A DNA stretch of 64,000 nt from Pristionchus mayeri (lineage: Eukaryota; Nematoda; Chromadorea; Rhabditida; Neodiplogasteridae): positions 4,336,689 through 4,400,688 of the forward strand of contig BTRK01000002.1 in assembly GCA_036245805.1 (NCBI GenBank). Direction: 5' to 3'. Of the stretch, positions 35,379 through 46,965 are shown one piece after another. The notes under the pieces are model-generated. The model ran no database searches. It was not told the DNA's origin and saw only the letters and a program-made list of their open reading frames with translations. Both the position numbers and the translations under genes were made by a program. Positions within the stretch are counted from its first letter, which is position 1, and each line of letters opens with the position of its first letter.

Positions 35379-38300
35379 ATGAGTGTGCTGAAAGCGAACG
35401 ATGCCATTCTGGACACGTCGATTGCTTGGGCGGATTTCGAGAGCCGTATCCAGTAAATATATTTTTCCAATGTTTCCTTATGTGACGCACTTCAGAGCCG
35501 CGTTGAGAACGGAAGCTCGACTAGGATCGAACAAGTGTGTGGTGGATGTCGGTGAAGGAATCGTGAGTTTATCGATTATTGCTAGATTTCATTGTTTCAA
35601 ATACTTCGAATCACAAGCTTTCTTCGTAGCGTATACAGATTATTATAAATTAAAAGATCTGTGTTCAGTAGTTTATCGTCGATATTTGATTCAGGGTTAC
35701 TCATCTCGCTGCTGTCTCATCTTTTGCGACTGGGTTGGAGCTGCTGATGATGAGGAACTACCGCACCGAGTCGTTCTCAAGGCAAGCTATACTTTGTTGT
35801 ATAATATTAATAACTTATGATCATCAATGGATGTACTGTCAGCGCTTTACATGGGATTCTAACTACGAATGTGCGATAAATTTACTTTTGAATGCGCATA
35901 TCACCATTACAAATATAGTGATTATTTCCGCAGATCCCCTCCTCGCTTCCCTTTCGTAAGCTGATGGACTCTCTACCTCCCGGTCAACGTCTCTTCGACG
36001 GCAACGACGCTATGTGGGAGATGATGGAGCTGAACCTGAGAAAGGCAAGGAATTATATTTCTTACCTGATAGTATGCATTTATCTTTCCATGAAAACTGA
36101 TTTTGCATGTTTTGTGTTCCAAACATCAGTAATCAAGTGTAAAACTGTCTTCATCCTATTGTCCGAGTTATTTTCGAAACGTCGTCATTTTCAGACCCAT
36201 AACGTGGAGGTTGCAACTTACGATTTTTTCGGACAGTTCGATCATGTTCCCATTCCGAAGTTGTACTACGGAAAGCATTTCGAAGAAGGCGTAAGTATAA
36301 TTTAGATACAAATACCGTATACATTGTATTGTTATCATTCGGTTTCTCAACGCTATATTGATGTATGAGGGTCACTGACGGTGCGAATAAGCTCATTGAC
36401 AAGTATTTATGTCAATTGTTCGGATTTTAAGGAGAAAATCGGTGGACAAATCTGCATCGAGTACAGAGAAAATTCGCGAGTGATGAACTTCCATGAGAAT
36501 CACTCTGTGGAACTTCTGAAACAGGTACGAAGAATTTCACAAAATGGGAACCTGCGGCATGTTAAAAAAACATCCATTTGTTAATGACCCTTGCTTAATT
36601 GACCTGGATACAAATAACGACGATGATGTTCTTTCATTATATTTTAGTTCTCTATAAATACTCATTTGTCTTGATGAACAGTGTATGTTCATTAATATGA
36701 TCAGATCGCAAGAGCAATCGGCAAGCTCAACGCATTCTCGCTTCTCAAAGAACCCATGGCTCCCGAGCTGCAGAAGAAACCCAAGAACGACTCCGAAGAA
36801 ACAAATAATGCGAAGGTCGGTAGTTGTGTCTAGTGATTATTGCTTCATAGGGCACTAGGATGATAACCAACATAGTGCCCTTATGCAGTATTTCCGTGGA
36901 AGACTTCTTGTGAACGTACTTTATAAACTATACTATCAAAGGGAGCTATTTTTGGTTCTCACCCGGAAAGTTATAATTCAATCGTGATTATAATGTCTTT
37001 GCCGTTCTTAGTGTACCACTTTATTCTCAGATAAGTACACGTTAATCATAGGTTGAGTTTCACTATTTCCAAACAGTTTAAAAAAGGGTTCCCATGAAAC
37101 AGAATCATGGACTCTCACAACGACTGTACTGCATGCTGAGCACTGTACGGTGGTTTTCGCTAAATTCTGCGCAACGCACAATTTGCCTAATTCGACTATT
37201 TTTTTATGTAAATTGCATAACACTATATCGCACATTCCATGTTTTCACATTAAAAATCCATTAAATTCAATAATAACGAAGAAAACCCATCCTAAACAAC
37301 GTGGTGTAACGCTGCGTGCATCTCGAAATTCCGTCTTTTCCGAATCCAGCGGCCGTTTTCTCAATCAATGGCTAGAATGGCTACAGTATTTGAAATTTGC
37401 CTGCATTTTCAATGAACTTTGGAAATTAATTTTGCAACTTGTAGATATTTATTTAACGTAAAATAAATTGATTTCTGATCGGAAATGCGGCCTCTATAAC
37501 CCCATGGTTCCAGTTTGTTATCCGTGAGACTCATGGGAACCCTTTTTTAATACATCTTACAGGGTTTCTCGGGCATGTTCAAAGGTTTGGTGACCCGCGA
37601 CAAGTCTGATAAGGCCAAGCATCTACTGGATTTGCTGGATGCAATTTCGCCTGACTACATGGAATCAAATTTCACCGAACCACTGATCGAGAAGATGCAA
37701 CTGAGACAAGTTCTAGTTAATGGAGGTGCGACATTCGTTTCACGATAATGAGATCGCAATGATTTTTTTCCCATTTTCCAGATCTGAACAATAATAATGT
37801 GCTTGTGGACAAGGATACTGGAGATCTCGTGGCACTGATCGATTGGCAGGTAAAAATGTAATATATTTTATCGCAAAACTTACATATTTCTATAGACAAA
37901 TACAACTAATCGCATTCAGTGTACCCATCTCGGCTTCGGGCTTGAGGACCTCCACAGAATCGCAATGTACTCGCTGAGAACAGAAGACAGGTTAGAGATC
38001 TACCGAGGGAAATGCATATGCATGTATTTCTTTGAAGTAGGATGATGTTAGAGCTATAATTAATTAGCCGGGAAATGCGAAAAAAAGTGTGAAACAATGC
38101 CTTTGAGACACGCGTACTTCCCGGCGCTGATTAAGGAAATGTATACGAGTATGGTGGATAATCTCGATGGTGCCGATCATTCCTACACACTTGAGAAGGT
38201 AAGGATGGTAATAGGTCGATTGTTTCCCCTGTATTGTCGAAAAACTAGGAAAAGGGTACGCTTTGGCCATTATATTTAAGTTGAACTCTGCTAATATGGC

Positions 38301-38866
38301 AACAATAAATTCTCATCACACAGCTGCTCCTGCTGTCCGACCTCATCTTGCCTCAATGTGCGCTCCACTTCGGAGCTTCGGCAATCGCATTTATATCGGT
38401 ACGTGAACGAACATTACGGCAAAATGTTTATTTTTGTAGACTTAATATGAACTGATATATTCTTACTCTTACGATTCATCTGTATCGTTTCAAAATTATA
38501 TTTTTAAGAATCATGCCAGAGACCCGAGCTTCTCGGATGACGAGAAGGCCAAGAGGAATGATTTAATGATGGTAAAGGTAAGCACAAAGTATTTCATGTT
38601 ATAATTTGAACAGAGTAGTAAACAACTCGCACAAGTATCTCAATCGAGTGGTAAGGTAACGGATGCAGTGATAATTGCCCAAATTATACACTACTATACT
38701 TATATTTGAAATACAATTTGAGAAAAAATCAGATTACTGAACATGACATGACGTTGATGTCGTTGACGTTGATGAATTACAGTTGATCGGAGCTCTCGAG
38801 GACGCGATCAAATTCGATGCCAAGAACAAGATGCTTGTTAGGAACCTCAACACACCAATTATCTAG
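35379..38866 (+). CDS. CHK kinase-like (DUF1679/EcKL type) protein, copy 2, full 3' end but frameshifted
   Basis: Fourteen exons: the first eleven at 11,472 plus the copy-1 positions (exon 11 at 38068-38198), then 38324-38398, 38509-38577 and 38783-38866 (stop TAG). Lengths sum to 1,300 nt, one more than a 432-codon protein needs. The extra base lies in exon 11, where an A7 run (about 38079-38085) throws the frame so that a TGA follows at once; upstream and downstream exons agree in phase without it. The catalytic loop reads NGDLNNNN instead of the family's HGD...N, keeping the Asp and Asn. The IDWQ metal-site motif is intact, followed by CTHLGFGLEDLHR. Introns 3 and 4 use GC donors (AAG|GCAAGC, AAG|GCAAGG). 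Either an inactivated gene or a homopolymer sequencing error. Substrate unknown. Confidence 0.8.
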
Positions 38867-39195
38867 TGTTGAAGTATATACGAACGCATTGTATGGGAGT
38901 ATACCGTATATTATTTGTTACTTTGACAGGTTTCTTTCAAGTAAGTTCAATGAATCATAGACTGATTGCTTGGCATTTCATGTAATTTTCAAATGACGCC
39001 TGCCACAGTTGTACGGTACATAATATCGTAGCTATCATATAAGCAAAGCATGAATGAGCATCAAAGGTATGATGTGGGAAGTATAAGTATACGAAGTACT
39101 TTGAGCCAGTAGTCACACGATACTTCTATGATCAAGGCTAACAATGTAGTGTGAAAGTTGTACTTAGAACTTGATTTACGATCCCGCAATATCTT
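38867..39195. other. Short intergenic spacer
   Basis: Between the kinase stop and the first recognisable receptor exon nothing coding was seen; the first two exons expected for the receptor R5 are absent. Confidence 0.4.
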
Positions 39196-41321
39196 ACACA
39201 TCGACTACTTATTCTCACAAACTGATGATGGGAATAATATGTCATCTTCACTGGGTTGATGGAGTCTATACTGGTCTCGAGGATGCCACCGGTTCGGTGA
39301 GTGAAATATGACAACCCTGTAATAGGAAGACATTATCATTATTCAGATCTACAAAATAATTCATGGCTCGTTTTATGTTGCCTTGTCTATACTAGAAGTG
39401 GCACTCAACATTGTCTCGTATCGCAGACTTCGAAAACTAGTAAGTAAGCAATTGAGGAGATCGATGGTTTGAAAGCTAGCATAATCTTAGGTTTGATTTA
39501 TTTGTATCAGGTTGTAACATAAGTTTTGTCGCGTCCAATCTCTTATGCATTTTAACCTCAGAAATTCTTCGAATTAATTTAATCTCAATTTCGTTATTCA
39601 TCATCAGTGAGGGCCTTCGTACTCTTTCTTACGCGCTTTACTTCAGTCCTGTCAAGGCAGTTGAGGAGGCACATTAGTCAGACAAAGTTGAACTGAGATA
39701 AGGATTACAAATCATTTTCACGCATCAGCTCTTCTTGAAAAGGATAAATTATGCCGATTTTGTGTGATTTGCGTAAAGTACTACATATGTGCATAATTTT
39801 GAACCACTCACGGATAATGACAAACGAAAATCGTTCTAGAAATGTAGACGAGTTTGTATAATGTGGATGGTTGGTGACGGTCGCGAAAACTTTCGCAAGC
39901 CGAATTTTCTTCTCAATAGATATCCAGATCCAAATAGTGGTGGAATATAGTTCACCCAAAGTGGTCAGTATGCAGACAAAGTTTGGGGCAGATTGGGTTC
40001 TGTTGAGATAAGTGGCTCCATTCAGAACGATGGTATGTAAATTAAACTAATGAAATCGGCACTTTGTTCATATTCCTACCTCGCACACATGTTCAATATC
40101 TGATTTGTTGTGTCCATCCTAACCATAAACCCTTCCCTTACTAGTATCTACTTGGGATAAGTTTGGAAATAAATAGCTTTTGAATGACAATCTTTAATTC
40201 GAAACACCTAAACTTGCATATTTTGGTAAAATTGTGCACGAATTGAATTAATAAAAATTCACATTTCCCACAAGTGGAGTGTTCTTTCTCTCACTTGTTT
40301 AATGATAAATTATACCTCCATGAGTGGTAATTGGAACGCACTTATGTTAGTCACTGTTGTTGCAATTCTGGATTCAGAAGAGTTGGTCAAGTTGGCTACG
40401 AATCAGCGGCTAACCTTACACTCAGTGAAGTATATCTTTGATTCCGCTCAACATAGCACCATATCTGGCGCATATTTTGAAAAAGCATTGACGGGGTATA
40501 TCACCATGCTGTAGAAGTTTGGTTCATTATTCATCTCTGCGAACTAGCACCTGATCAAACGAATTAAAAAAATCTGCACCAAATTTAAATCAGTTCATAT
40601 TAATATTTTTCGCATAGCCAGCGTGCGCAGTTCAGCTCTACCCTATGGTTTGAATGTGCATGAACACCCCAAACATATACTAGGAGGTCAGGCATTGATA
40701 ATGTTTGAGAAGTATCCTTCATGGAAATATTGTGAACCTCCGAAATGCGACAAAACTTATGTTACAACCTAATAGCTATGATCGAATTGCGAAATTAAGA
40801 AAGTTGTACTGACCTTTCAGTCCCAATCATCCTTGGAACTGCATAAATCGATCCTTTGAAAGCTAGCATAATCTTAGCGTTGATTTATCTGTAACTATGA
40901 TCGATTTGCGAAATTTGTAAAGATATACTCTTTTTTTCAGCCCCAATCGTCCCGGAAACTATATAAACATCAGCGTGCATTCTTTTTATATACTGTGACC
41001 TCGACATCCACACACTTGATGTTTGCTCTACTTCAATTCTTGTGGTCGTGCGCATTTATTTTGCATGATGCGGCTTTTCAGGATATCGTGAGAAATGAGA
41101 TTGTGAGTTATCCATTTTTGGTGTTGTGATTACCTTCTCAGTCATCTAATGCGATAGAAATCTCTCTTGCTTCCTTTCAGAGACCATACATCTACGATCT
41201 CACGACATTTGCCGACCCAATCATTCTTATCGTCCTTTCGCAGCCAGTTCGAGCTGCTATTCGGCGCTCATTTCAATGCATACAAACCGTGCTTCCAACC
41301 GGAAATCAACGTAGAATGTAG
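39196..41321 (+). pseudogene. 5'-truncated chemoreceptor paralogue (R5) with mariner-type insertion
   Basis: Pieces match the intact receptor at 2907-5970: the end of exon 3 (HWVDGVYTGLEDATGS, to 39296), exon 4 at 39347-39439 (GSFYVALSILEVALNIVSY), exon 5 at 40941-41102 (RAFFLYTVTSTSTHLMFALL) and exon 6 at 41181-41321 (RPYIYDLTTFADPIILIVL, ending QRRM then TAG). Exons 4-6 keep frame and splice sites. Exons 1-2 and most of exon 3 are missing, so it is classed as a truncated relic. Intron 4 contains the element at 39507-40772 and a partial repeat of exon 5's start near 40823-40850. Confidence 0.75.
39507..40772. mobile_element. Mariner-ITR non-autonomous element, 1,266 bp
   Basis: Terminal repeats TCAGGTTGTAACATAAG and complement of TTAGGTTGTAACATAAG, about 28 bp, lie inside TA duplications (39505-39506, 40773-40774). 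It is nearly identical in inverted orientation to 47505-48769 and similar to 20044-21334. Two open frames (84 and 70 codons) are conserved among copies but have no mariner DD34D-type signature. Confidence 0.9.
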
Positions 41322-42154
41322 AATGTAGATGTTTCAATGATTTTTTACATAAAAAAATTAGTATAAAAATATATCTGCATTCAAATCTCACAATTTCGCA
41401 ATTACGAGCATTCAAGTCAGTCCAAAATTGTAACACTTCGACCTGGATAAAACGATGAGATGTGAGCTTCGATGCGATCATTTTGATGTGATTGTTAATT
41501 CCAATTGGGAAATAATTTGGACTGTTTGATTAAAACTAAGGAGTCGTGCAATAAATCTGAAGGGAACACACACATATAATTTTTCGTGAAATAGATTTTG
41601 TAAAATATTTTACCAAAAATATAACATATTCACTGTTGCGTTTGTTATTATAATTTTAACACTGTGAATGCCAGAACCGTAAAATATACCGATATCTTGT
41701 TTATTCAAACATAACAGATGATAGCGAGGAACATGTAATCGGAACGATAAATTCAGCATGTAGTGCTATCGGAAGGCGAAAGGGGACAGGAGAGAAGGGA
41801 GAAACAGATCACTCACATGTCCACAGACTCTTGCATTTTAGTCTGATCTATTCATTGGGGAAGTTCTAAAGCGTCCGCTTCAGGAGCCTGCGTTGTGAAG
41901 CTATTTTCTGTTGCGATCGCCTCGACCCTCATCCGTCGTCTAGGGATGAAGCGAGCAATGAACCTGCAGATACTACAGCAATTTTCGTATAATTTTGGAA
42001 AAGAATTTCAAATTCTTTGCAAACCTCCTGTACGGAGTAATGATGGAGAGATTTGTGAGAGGTGTGCTCATGTTCTGAAGGTTGCAGACCTATGAAAAGG
42101 TTTGTATAGAGAGAATAACAAGATACAATATATGATGGGAAAGTACCAAAACGC
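41322..42154. other. Intergenic region
   Basis: No gene supported; AT-rich, with unremarkable short open frames. Confidence 0.35.
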
Positions 42155-42870
42155 AATATCGCGCCTCTCATGAGAGAATCGAGCTGGGCATGGGAATGGT
42201 GAAATGAGTTTTTGCCGGTTTTTGGCATCCTGAGGCATGCCTGGGTGACCCCTGAAATCTTATAGCGCATACTTCATTTTGGTGCTTGCTAGGTAGGGTC
42301 GGATACCGGCATCACTCACTTCGAGAGCTATTTTCTTGGATACGGTGAAAGATAGATCAAAATTGACGTCTGAGTGACCCCAACTCATTTTTGGAGCTCT
42401 ATCGATCTATAAAAAAAATACCAACACTTGGATGCGAGTGACGTCCTGTAAACGGCGTCTGAATCGTTTGAACTTTATTTTCCACAGGCATTTCGATAAA
42501 AAATCGATCATTTTTGGCCGCGCGCTCCGAAATGAGCGGTGTGGAATGCAATTGACTGTTGAAAATAAAGTTTAAACGATTCAGGCGATGTTTTCAGGAC
42601 GTAGCTCGCACCCAAGTGTTCGTATTGTTTTCGCAAACCACTCATTGGAAAGCTCTCGCTGAGCTGCACCTAGTGTGACAATTTGAGCTGCGTCTTCACC
42701 TACATTTTTGACAAAGAGAGCACCAAATGAAGCGTGAACAATGAGACTCCGGGGGCCACTCAGGCATGCCTCAGGGAAGCCAAAACCGGTTTGAACTCAT
42801 ATCACGATTTTCTCTTCATTCCCATGAATCGCGATTCTAGCTCGATTCTCTCGTGAATGGCGTGATATTC
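42155..42870. mobile_element. Foldback element, ~0.7 kb
   Basis: Imperfect inverted arms: gagagaatcgagc, gaggcatgcctgggtgac and the internal cgtctgaatcgtttgaactt block each return as complements near 42840, 42750-42780 and 42550-42585. No protein-coding frame. It lies directly downstream of the last recognisable exon of the minus-strand receptor-like gene. Confidence 0.65.
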
Positions 42871-42879
42871 CGCTAGTTC

Positions 42880-44786
42880 GGGTGAAGCGTCCTCGAAGAC
42901 CACGTTAACGGTGAACATCATCGTTCCGATAAGGTAGAGCGATGAAGCGGCGAGCTGGATATTAAGTGCCTGAATAAAATCAGGATTCGCATCTCTCGGC
43001 CTGACGAGCCCAACGATAAATTAAACGACGCTGGTTTCATAATGGTCTCTCCAGTAGACAATGCGGCATGAAAAGGTTTGTAATGTAAAAGTTCAGATAC
43101 TCTTCAAAAAATATGCTCTACCCACATTGCTGAGCATCTTGTGAAGCGCTTTAGTGGCAGCACTCATTGACGCCTGAAATGAGATGCACATATAATAACG
43201 TGAAATTATTTCATTCAGTGCCGTTGGTATTCAAGCGCGAGTAATAGGCTGACTTTCCTTCTTTGGTACGGTATGTCATCATTATAACCGACTAGATAAG
43301 GTACTAGGTCGGATGAGAACTATGCACCATTGATTGATCAAAGGCGGCATGACGTCATAGTTCTCATCCGACCTAGTGCCCTGGATAATATGTGGAATGG
43401 AGAGAGAGAGCTAATCCACAAACTTCATATTCAGAAATTCAGATAATCGTTCGTTTTCGGAGCATAATGGTGAGAAAGAAACAGATTATAGCCGTCAGTA
43501 TAAAGTATAGATTTAAGCACACATTGAATGGATCGTATAAGTATACGAACCCTGGAAATATGTAATTGTTTCGAGATTGATATTACGTACACCTACCGAG
43601 GGTGGCGGGAGCATGAGGGTGATATTTGCGATATTCTCCAAAAAGATGATGTCATCCGGCTTTCAATATCCATAGAATGGTACAAACCATACGACAAGGG
43701 GGCATGCAATACCACACAACTTCCGAGTATAATTAGTATGAGCTGAGAAATTAATGTCTCTTGAAAGTAGCCAAAAATATTTACTTTGTGATGTTCAAAT
43801 TCTGTAGCTCCTATCAGTTGAAGTCTGTAGAAGAACGCGAGACAAAGTATGGACACGGCAGTGCAATACATCTGCCCCTGCATGCCTGAATTAGGGATAA
43901 TTTGCACATTCCAATTACAATTAGTATATAAAATCAACTGTTAGCAGGTTACTCGTCAACGTCATATTAAACAAAATATTATGGTGGCATTCCAACCGAA
44001 AAAAATCCAGCTCGCTTCGTCCCCAATGAACGTACATAAGCCGTAAAATTCTAGAATGCACGATCCTCTGAAGATCACCCTGAATTGATTGGCGTCAATT
44101 TAGTCTTGTCGTAGTTTTATTTAAATGTTAAAATAATTTTTTTTAAGCGAATATACTATTTTGCAAATACATGACATAGTACATGTCGAAAGTATTGGGA
44201 TTTTGAGTTTCAATTGCTCATAACTCACATAAAAATAAAGTTAGACACGTGTTCCCCTTTACATTGTTTAGATAGGTATCGTGCCAGTGGGCGAAATCAT
44301 TATGACAACCTAGAGGCGCCGAATAATTTGTTTTTGATCTCTAGCTCATAGCGAATAAGCAAATGTAAAAATTCTGAGCATTAAAACACAACAATACTTG
44401 CGGGTAAGGTACTGTATGGCTCACTTGGTCGCGGTAATTAGCATCGACTGTAGGCCGATGTATTCACAGGCTGCTAGAAATATGGTGGAATATTTGCGTA
44501 ATACGTCAGGCGTACTGTAAGAAGGAACTGATATAACAACGATTTTAAAAAAAATTGAAACAGCCAGAAAGCTATGTGCCATCACTCTAATGATTTGTTG
44601 GTGAAAAAAATAAAATACCGCTCCTTCTAATGCATAGTTATTAATTCAATTTTTAAAATAAATAATTGCATGCTTAATAATGATTCGGTGATGCACGTAC
44701 CTGGTTCTGATCGCTATCATGAGGCGTGTATTGGCTGCTACCCCAATCAGTCCTCCTGAATAAGTAAGCACCTCAAACGCGAACAT
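42880..44786 (-). CDS. Probable 7TM chemoreceptor, family unresolved, possibly incomplete
   Basis: Minus-strand exons: 44786-44701 (MFAFEVLTYSGGLIGVAAN, TM1), 44514-44425 (YSTIFLAACEYIGLQSML, TM2), about 43905-43790 (MYCTAVSILCLAFFYRL, TM3 with a Cys), a TM4-like stretch near 43740-43600, a short hydrophobic-basic piece near 43500-43440 (TAIICFFLTIMLRKR), ASMSAATKALHKMLSNV near 43170-43120 and LNIQLAASSLYLIGTMMF near 42970-42890. The series looks like a serpentine receptor through TM6. No TM7 exon was found, the foldback at 42155-42870 lies where it would be, and the exon 2 to 3 phase does not join cleanly. The duplicated unit holds a similar lone first exon. Confidence 0.5.
43302..43382. repeat. 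Hairpin within an intron
   Basis: Arms tactaggtcggatgagaact and its complement (about 22 bp) are separated by roughly 35 bp. Confidence 0.6.
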
Positions 44787-45538
44787 TGAATAAAGGCGAG
44801 GTTAGTCCGGCTGCTTTGCCTATCTTGCCTGAGTATGTTGTATAGATAGAGAGCAGAAGCTCCGCCCACGTATAGGAAACATAGATTCGCATACGCCTGG
44901 ACCAAGGGCTGCCGTGAATGATTATGAACGGTAGGGAATTGAAGATGTTCTCAGTTCAAGTTCGTCCTAAATATGAGACAATTCAAATCGACGATTTTTT
45001 TCCGATACGATATCACAGTTCAAAGGCTGCGTTCGGCTGCGTTCGATGATACAACGTATCACCCGACTTACACAGTTCACCATCAGATGTAATCGCTGAA
45101 TGTGTTCAACTAACATTTTGCTCGAGTTTCGCTGGACCGTGCGATAACATACTTATCAGGCCGACAAACCTTACGGTTAACTGTTTTGTTGATTTAGATT
45201 GGTAGTACTTTCCGGGCAAATGAGGCTTTAATATGAGTTAAAACGGAAGTGCAGTCCTGCAAAAATCTGTTCGATTGCTCACTTCTCAATTTCCTCTTCC
45301 TCGTTTTCCTCATCCTCTAAGCCTTCCTTCAGGAGGCTTCGCCGTATCCACGGGGAATCGTACAGTCGTTGGCAACGTCTGAAAAGAGCCCATTATGAGG
45401 CTAATAAAAGGCCATGAATCCGCCCTCCCTTCCATTGCCGGCCCTCCTCTTCACTAATTTCCAGGTGAAGATAATTTTACTAATTACCCTCTCCTCGCCT
45501 CGCGCTTTCCTATACTTCCGTACCTAAAAGCACCGTAC
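44787..45538. other. Divergent intergenic region
   Basis: Lies between the minus-strand receptor-like gene and the plus-strand secreted-protein gene. No exon is seen; a CTTCCTC-rich tract at about 45290-45330 is the only compositional feature. Confidence 0.4.
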
Positions 45539-46685
45539 ATGCTGCTCCCAATTCTGCTTCTATTCGCATTAGGAGTCGATGAGGTGATGAAATTATTTTG
45601 TCCTATACATAATAGACAATGCAGGGTATGGCTATATGTTTTCGCAACGAGACCTCTCGCTTGAAGAGGCAAAAAGTGGGCCGCCCCGCGGCATTCGATG
45701 AATACCACTGCAAGATAATGTGTGCAGAAATGAATGAGGTGAATATATTATTTACAATTAACTTGATTACATACAATTTACAATGTCTTTCGTACATTTT
45801 CCCCGACTACGAGTGTTTTCTGCTCGGCTCAACGTATATTGATCACACGTCTTGCATCCTACCCTATTACGAATGGGTCAAGAAGTCTGAAGATGGGGAC
45901 TCTCCGACTAGCGGTTAGTCAAATTTCACAAGATGTATACATTACCTTTGCTTTTTCTAGATTATACCACCGAACCTAATATGGATGATGGATACGAGAC
46001 AAATTCCGCTCTGTCTCTCACACCGCCTCTAAATAGCACAGATATTTATAAGAGGACCACTCGTTCATGCCCGACAGGATCGATTCTGGAGTGAGTTGTA
46101 GTGTTGTTTAATTAATTCACGAAAACACCTATTGAGCATGACATTGGCGAACAAGACGCACATTGTGAAGGGGCATTACCACAATTTCGTCACCGCAATT
46201 ACGTTAGGTCATATCTAGAGCGAAATTACACAATTTTTTCGTCGAGAGGGACACACAATACACGTGATGCCAACAACTCAATGTTCATTTTAGTGGACAA
46301 TCAGCCCTATTAAAAATCTTATCGAACTATCGTATACACATCCCTTTAGATTTGTCGAGTTGTGGACGAGCGATACCACAAACGAATGGTCTAGCGGAAG
46401 GATATAAGAACGTGGGAGAAATTGAGAATTACGGAATCAACAAACCTTGTGTCACTTCTCATATCGGGTATATAATTTACACTGCTTATGATAGCTATAA
46501 ACATATCGCTGAAGGACAATCACAAGGAATTCATGTTTTCCAGAATCGTCCCCGAAACCACGTCGTACTTATCCGCTTTCGGTTCAATCTTCGGATTCAT
46601 TACGTGCATCCATGGGCAGTGGATACTTTACCGACCTGGCGAACTACAGACAATCACAAACGCAATCTGCTTGGAAAAACTATAA
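45539..46685 (+). CDS. Unrecognised secreted Cys-containing protein, 3' end uncertain
   Basis: Exon 45539-45583 encodes a signal-peptide-like start (MLLPILLLFALG). It is followed by 45625-45738 (EYHCKIMCAEMNE), 45814-45913 (CFLLGSTYIDHTSC) and 45961-46090, rich in Asp, Thr and Ser. If the GTGAGT after 46090 is not used, a TGA at 46092-46094 ends a 130-aa secreted protein. If it is used, pieces near 46350-46400 and 46504-46685 (PETTSYLSAFGSIFGFITCI, ending LEKL) could be its C-terminus, but they did not join in one frame. Acceptor 'tacgag' for exon 3 is weak. I do not recognise a domain; the paired cysteines suggest an extracellular disulphide-bonded protein. Confidence 0.45.
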
Positions 46686-46965
46686 AATACAAGCAAATAT
46701 TCATTTTAAAAATATAAAAATGATAGTGGTGCAATTCGAGAATCTAAGATCGTTTACTGCGTGATATTTTTTTGTGTTGTATATTTTTGCTATATTATTG
46801 CATATTGTGTCCATTGCGACATAATCCCAAAATAACATCTTCCTGTTTTAATTGGAAATGTACAATTATTGGAATCAAATTAAAGGCTTTCGGAAATGGT
46901 AGACAGTAAACATGAGGTTGTGAATCTAAACAAGTGAAGTCATGCATATGTGTTTTGATAACTAG

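Larger units (their letters stand above)
26725..38196. repeat. Tandem duplication unit, copy 2 (11,472 bp)
   Basis: Direct repeat of 15253-26724 at constant spacing. Its left junction fuses truncated kinase exon 11 to the DNA 105 bp before the srt start codon. Its right edge continues into the kinase gene's original 3' exons, so this copy keeps the ancestral right flank. Confidence 0.95.

Noticed and set aside
39507..40772. Autonomous mariner element
   Set aside because: Termini and TA duplication fit, but no frame approaches the ~340-residue DD34D transposase; only 84- and 70-codon frames without motifs.
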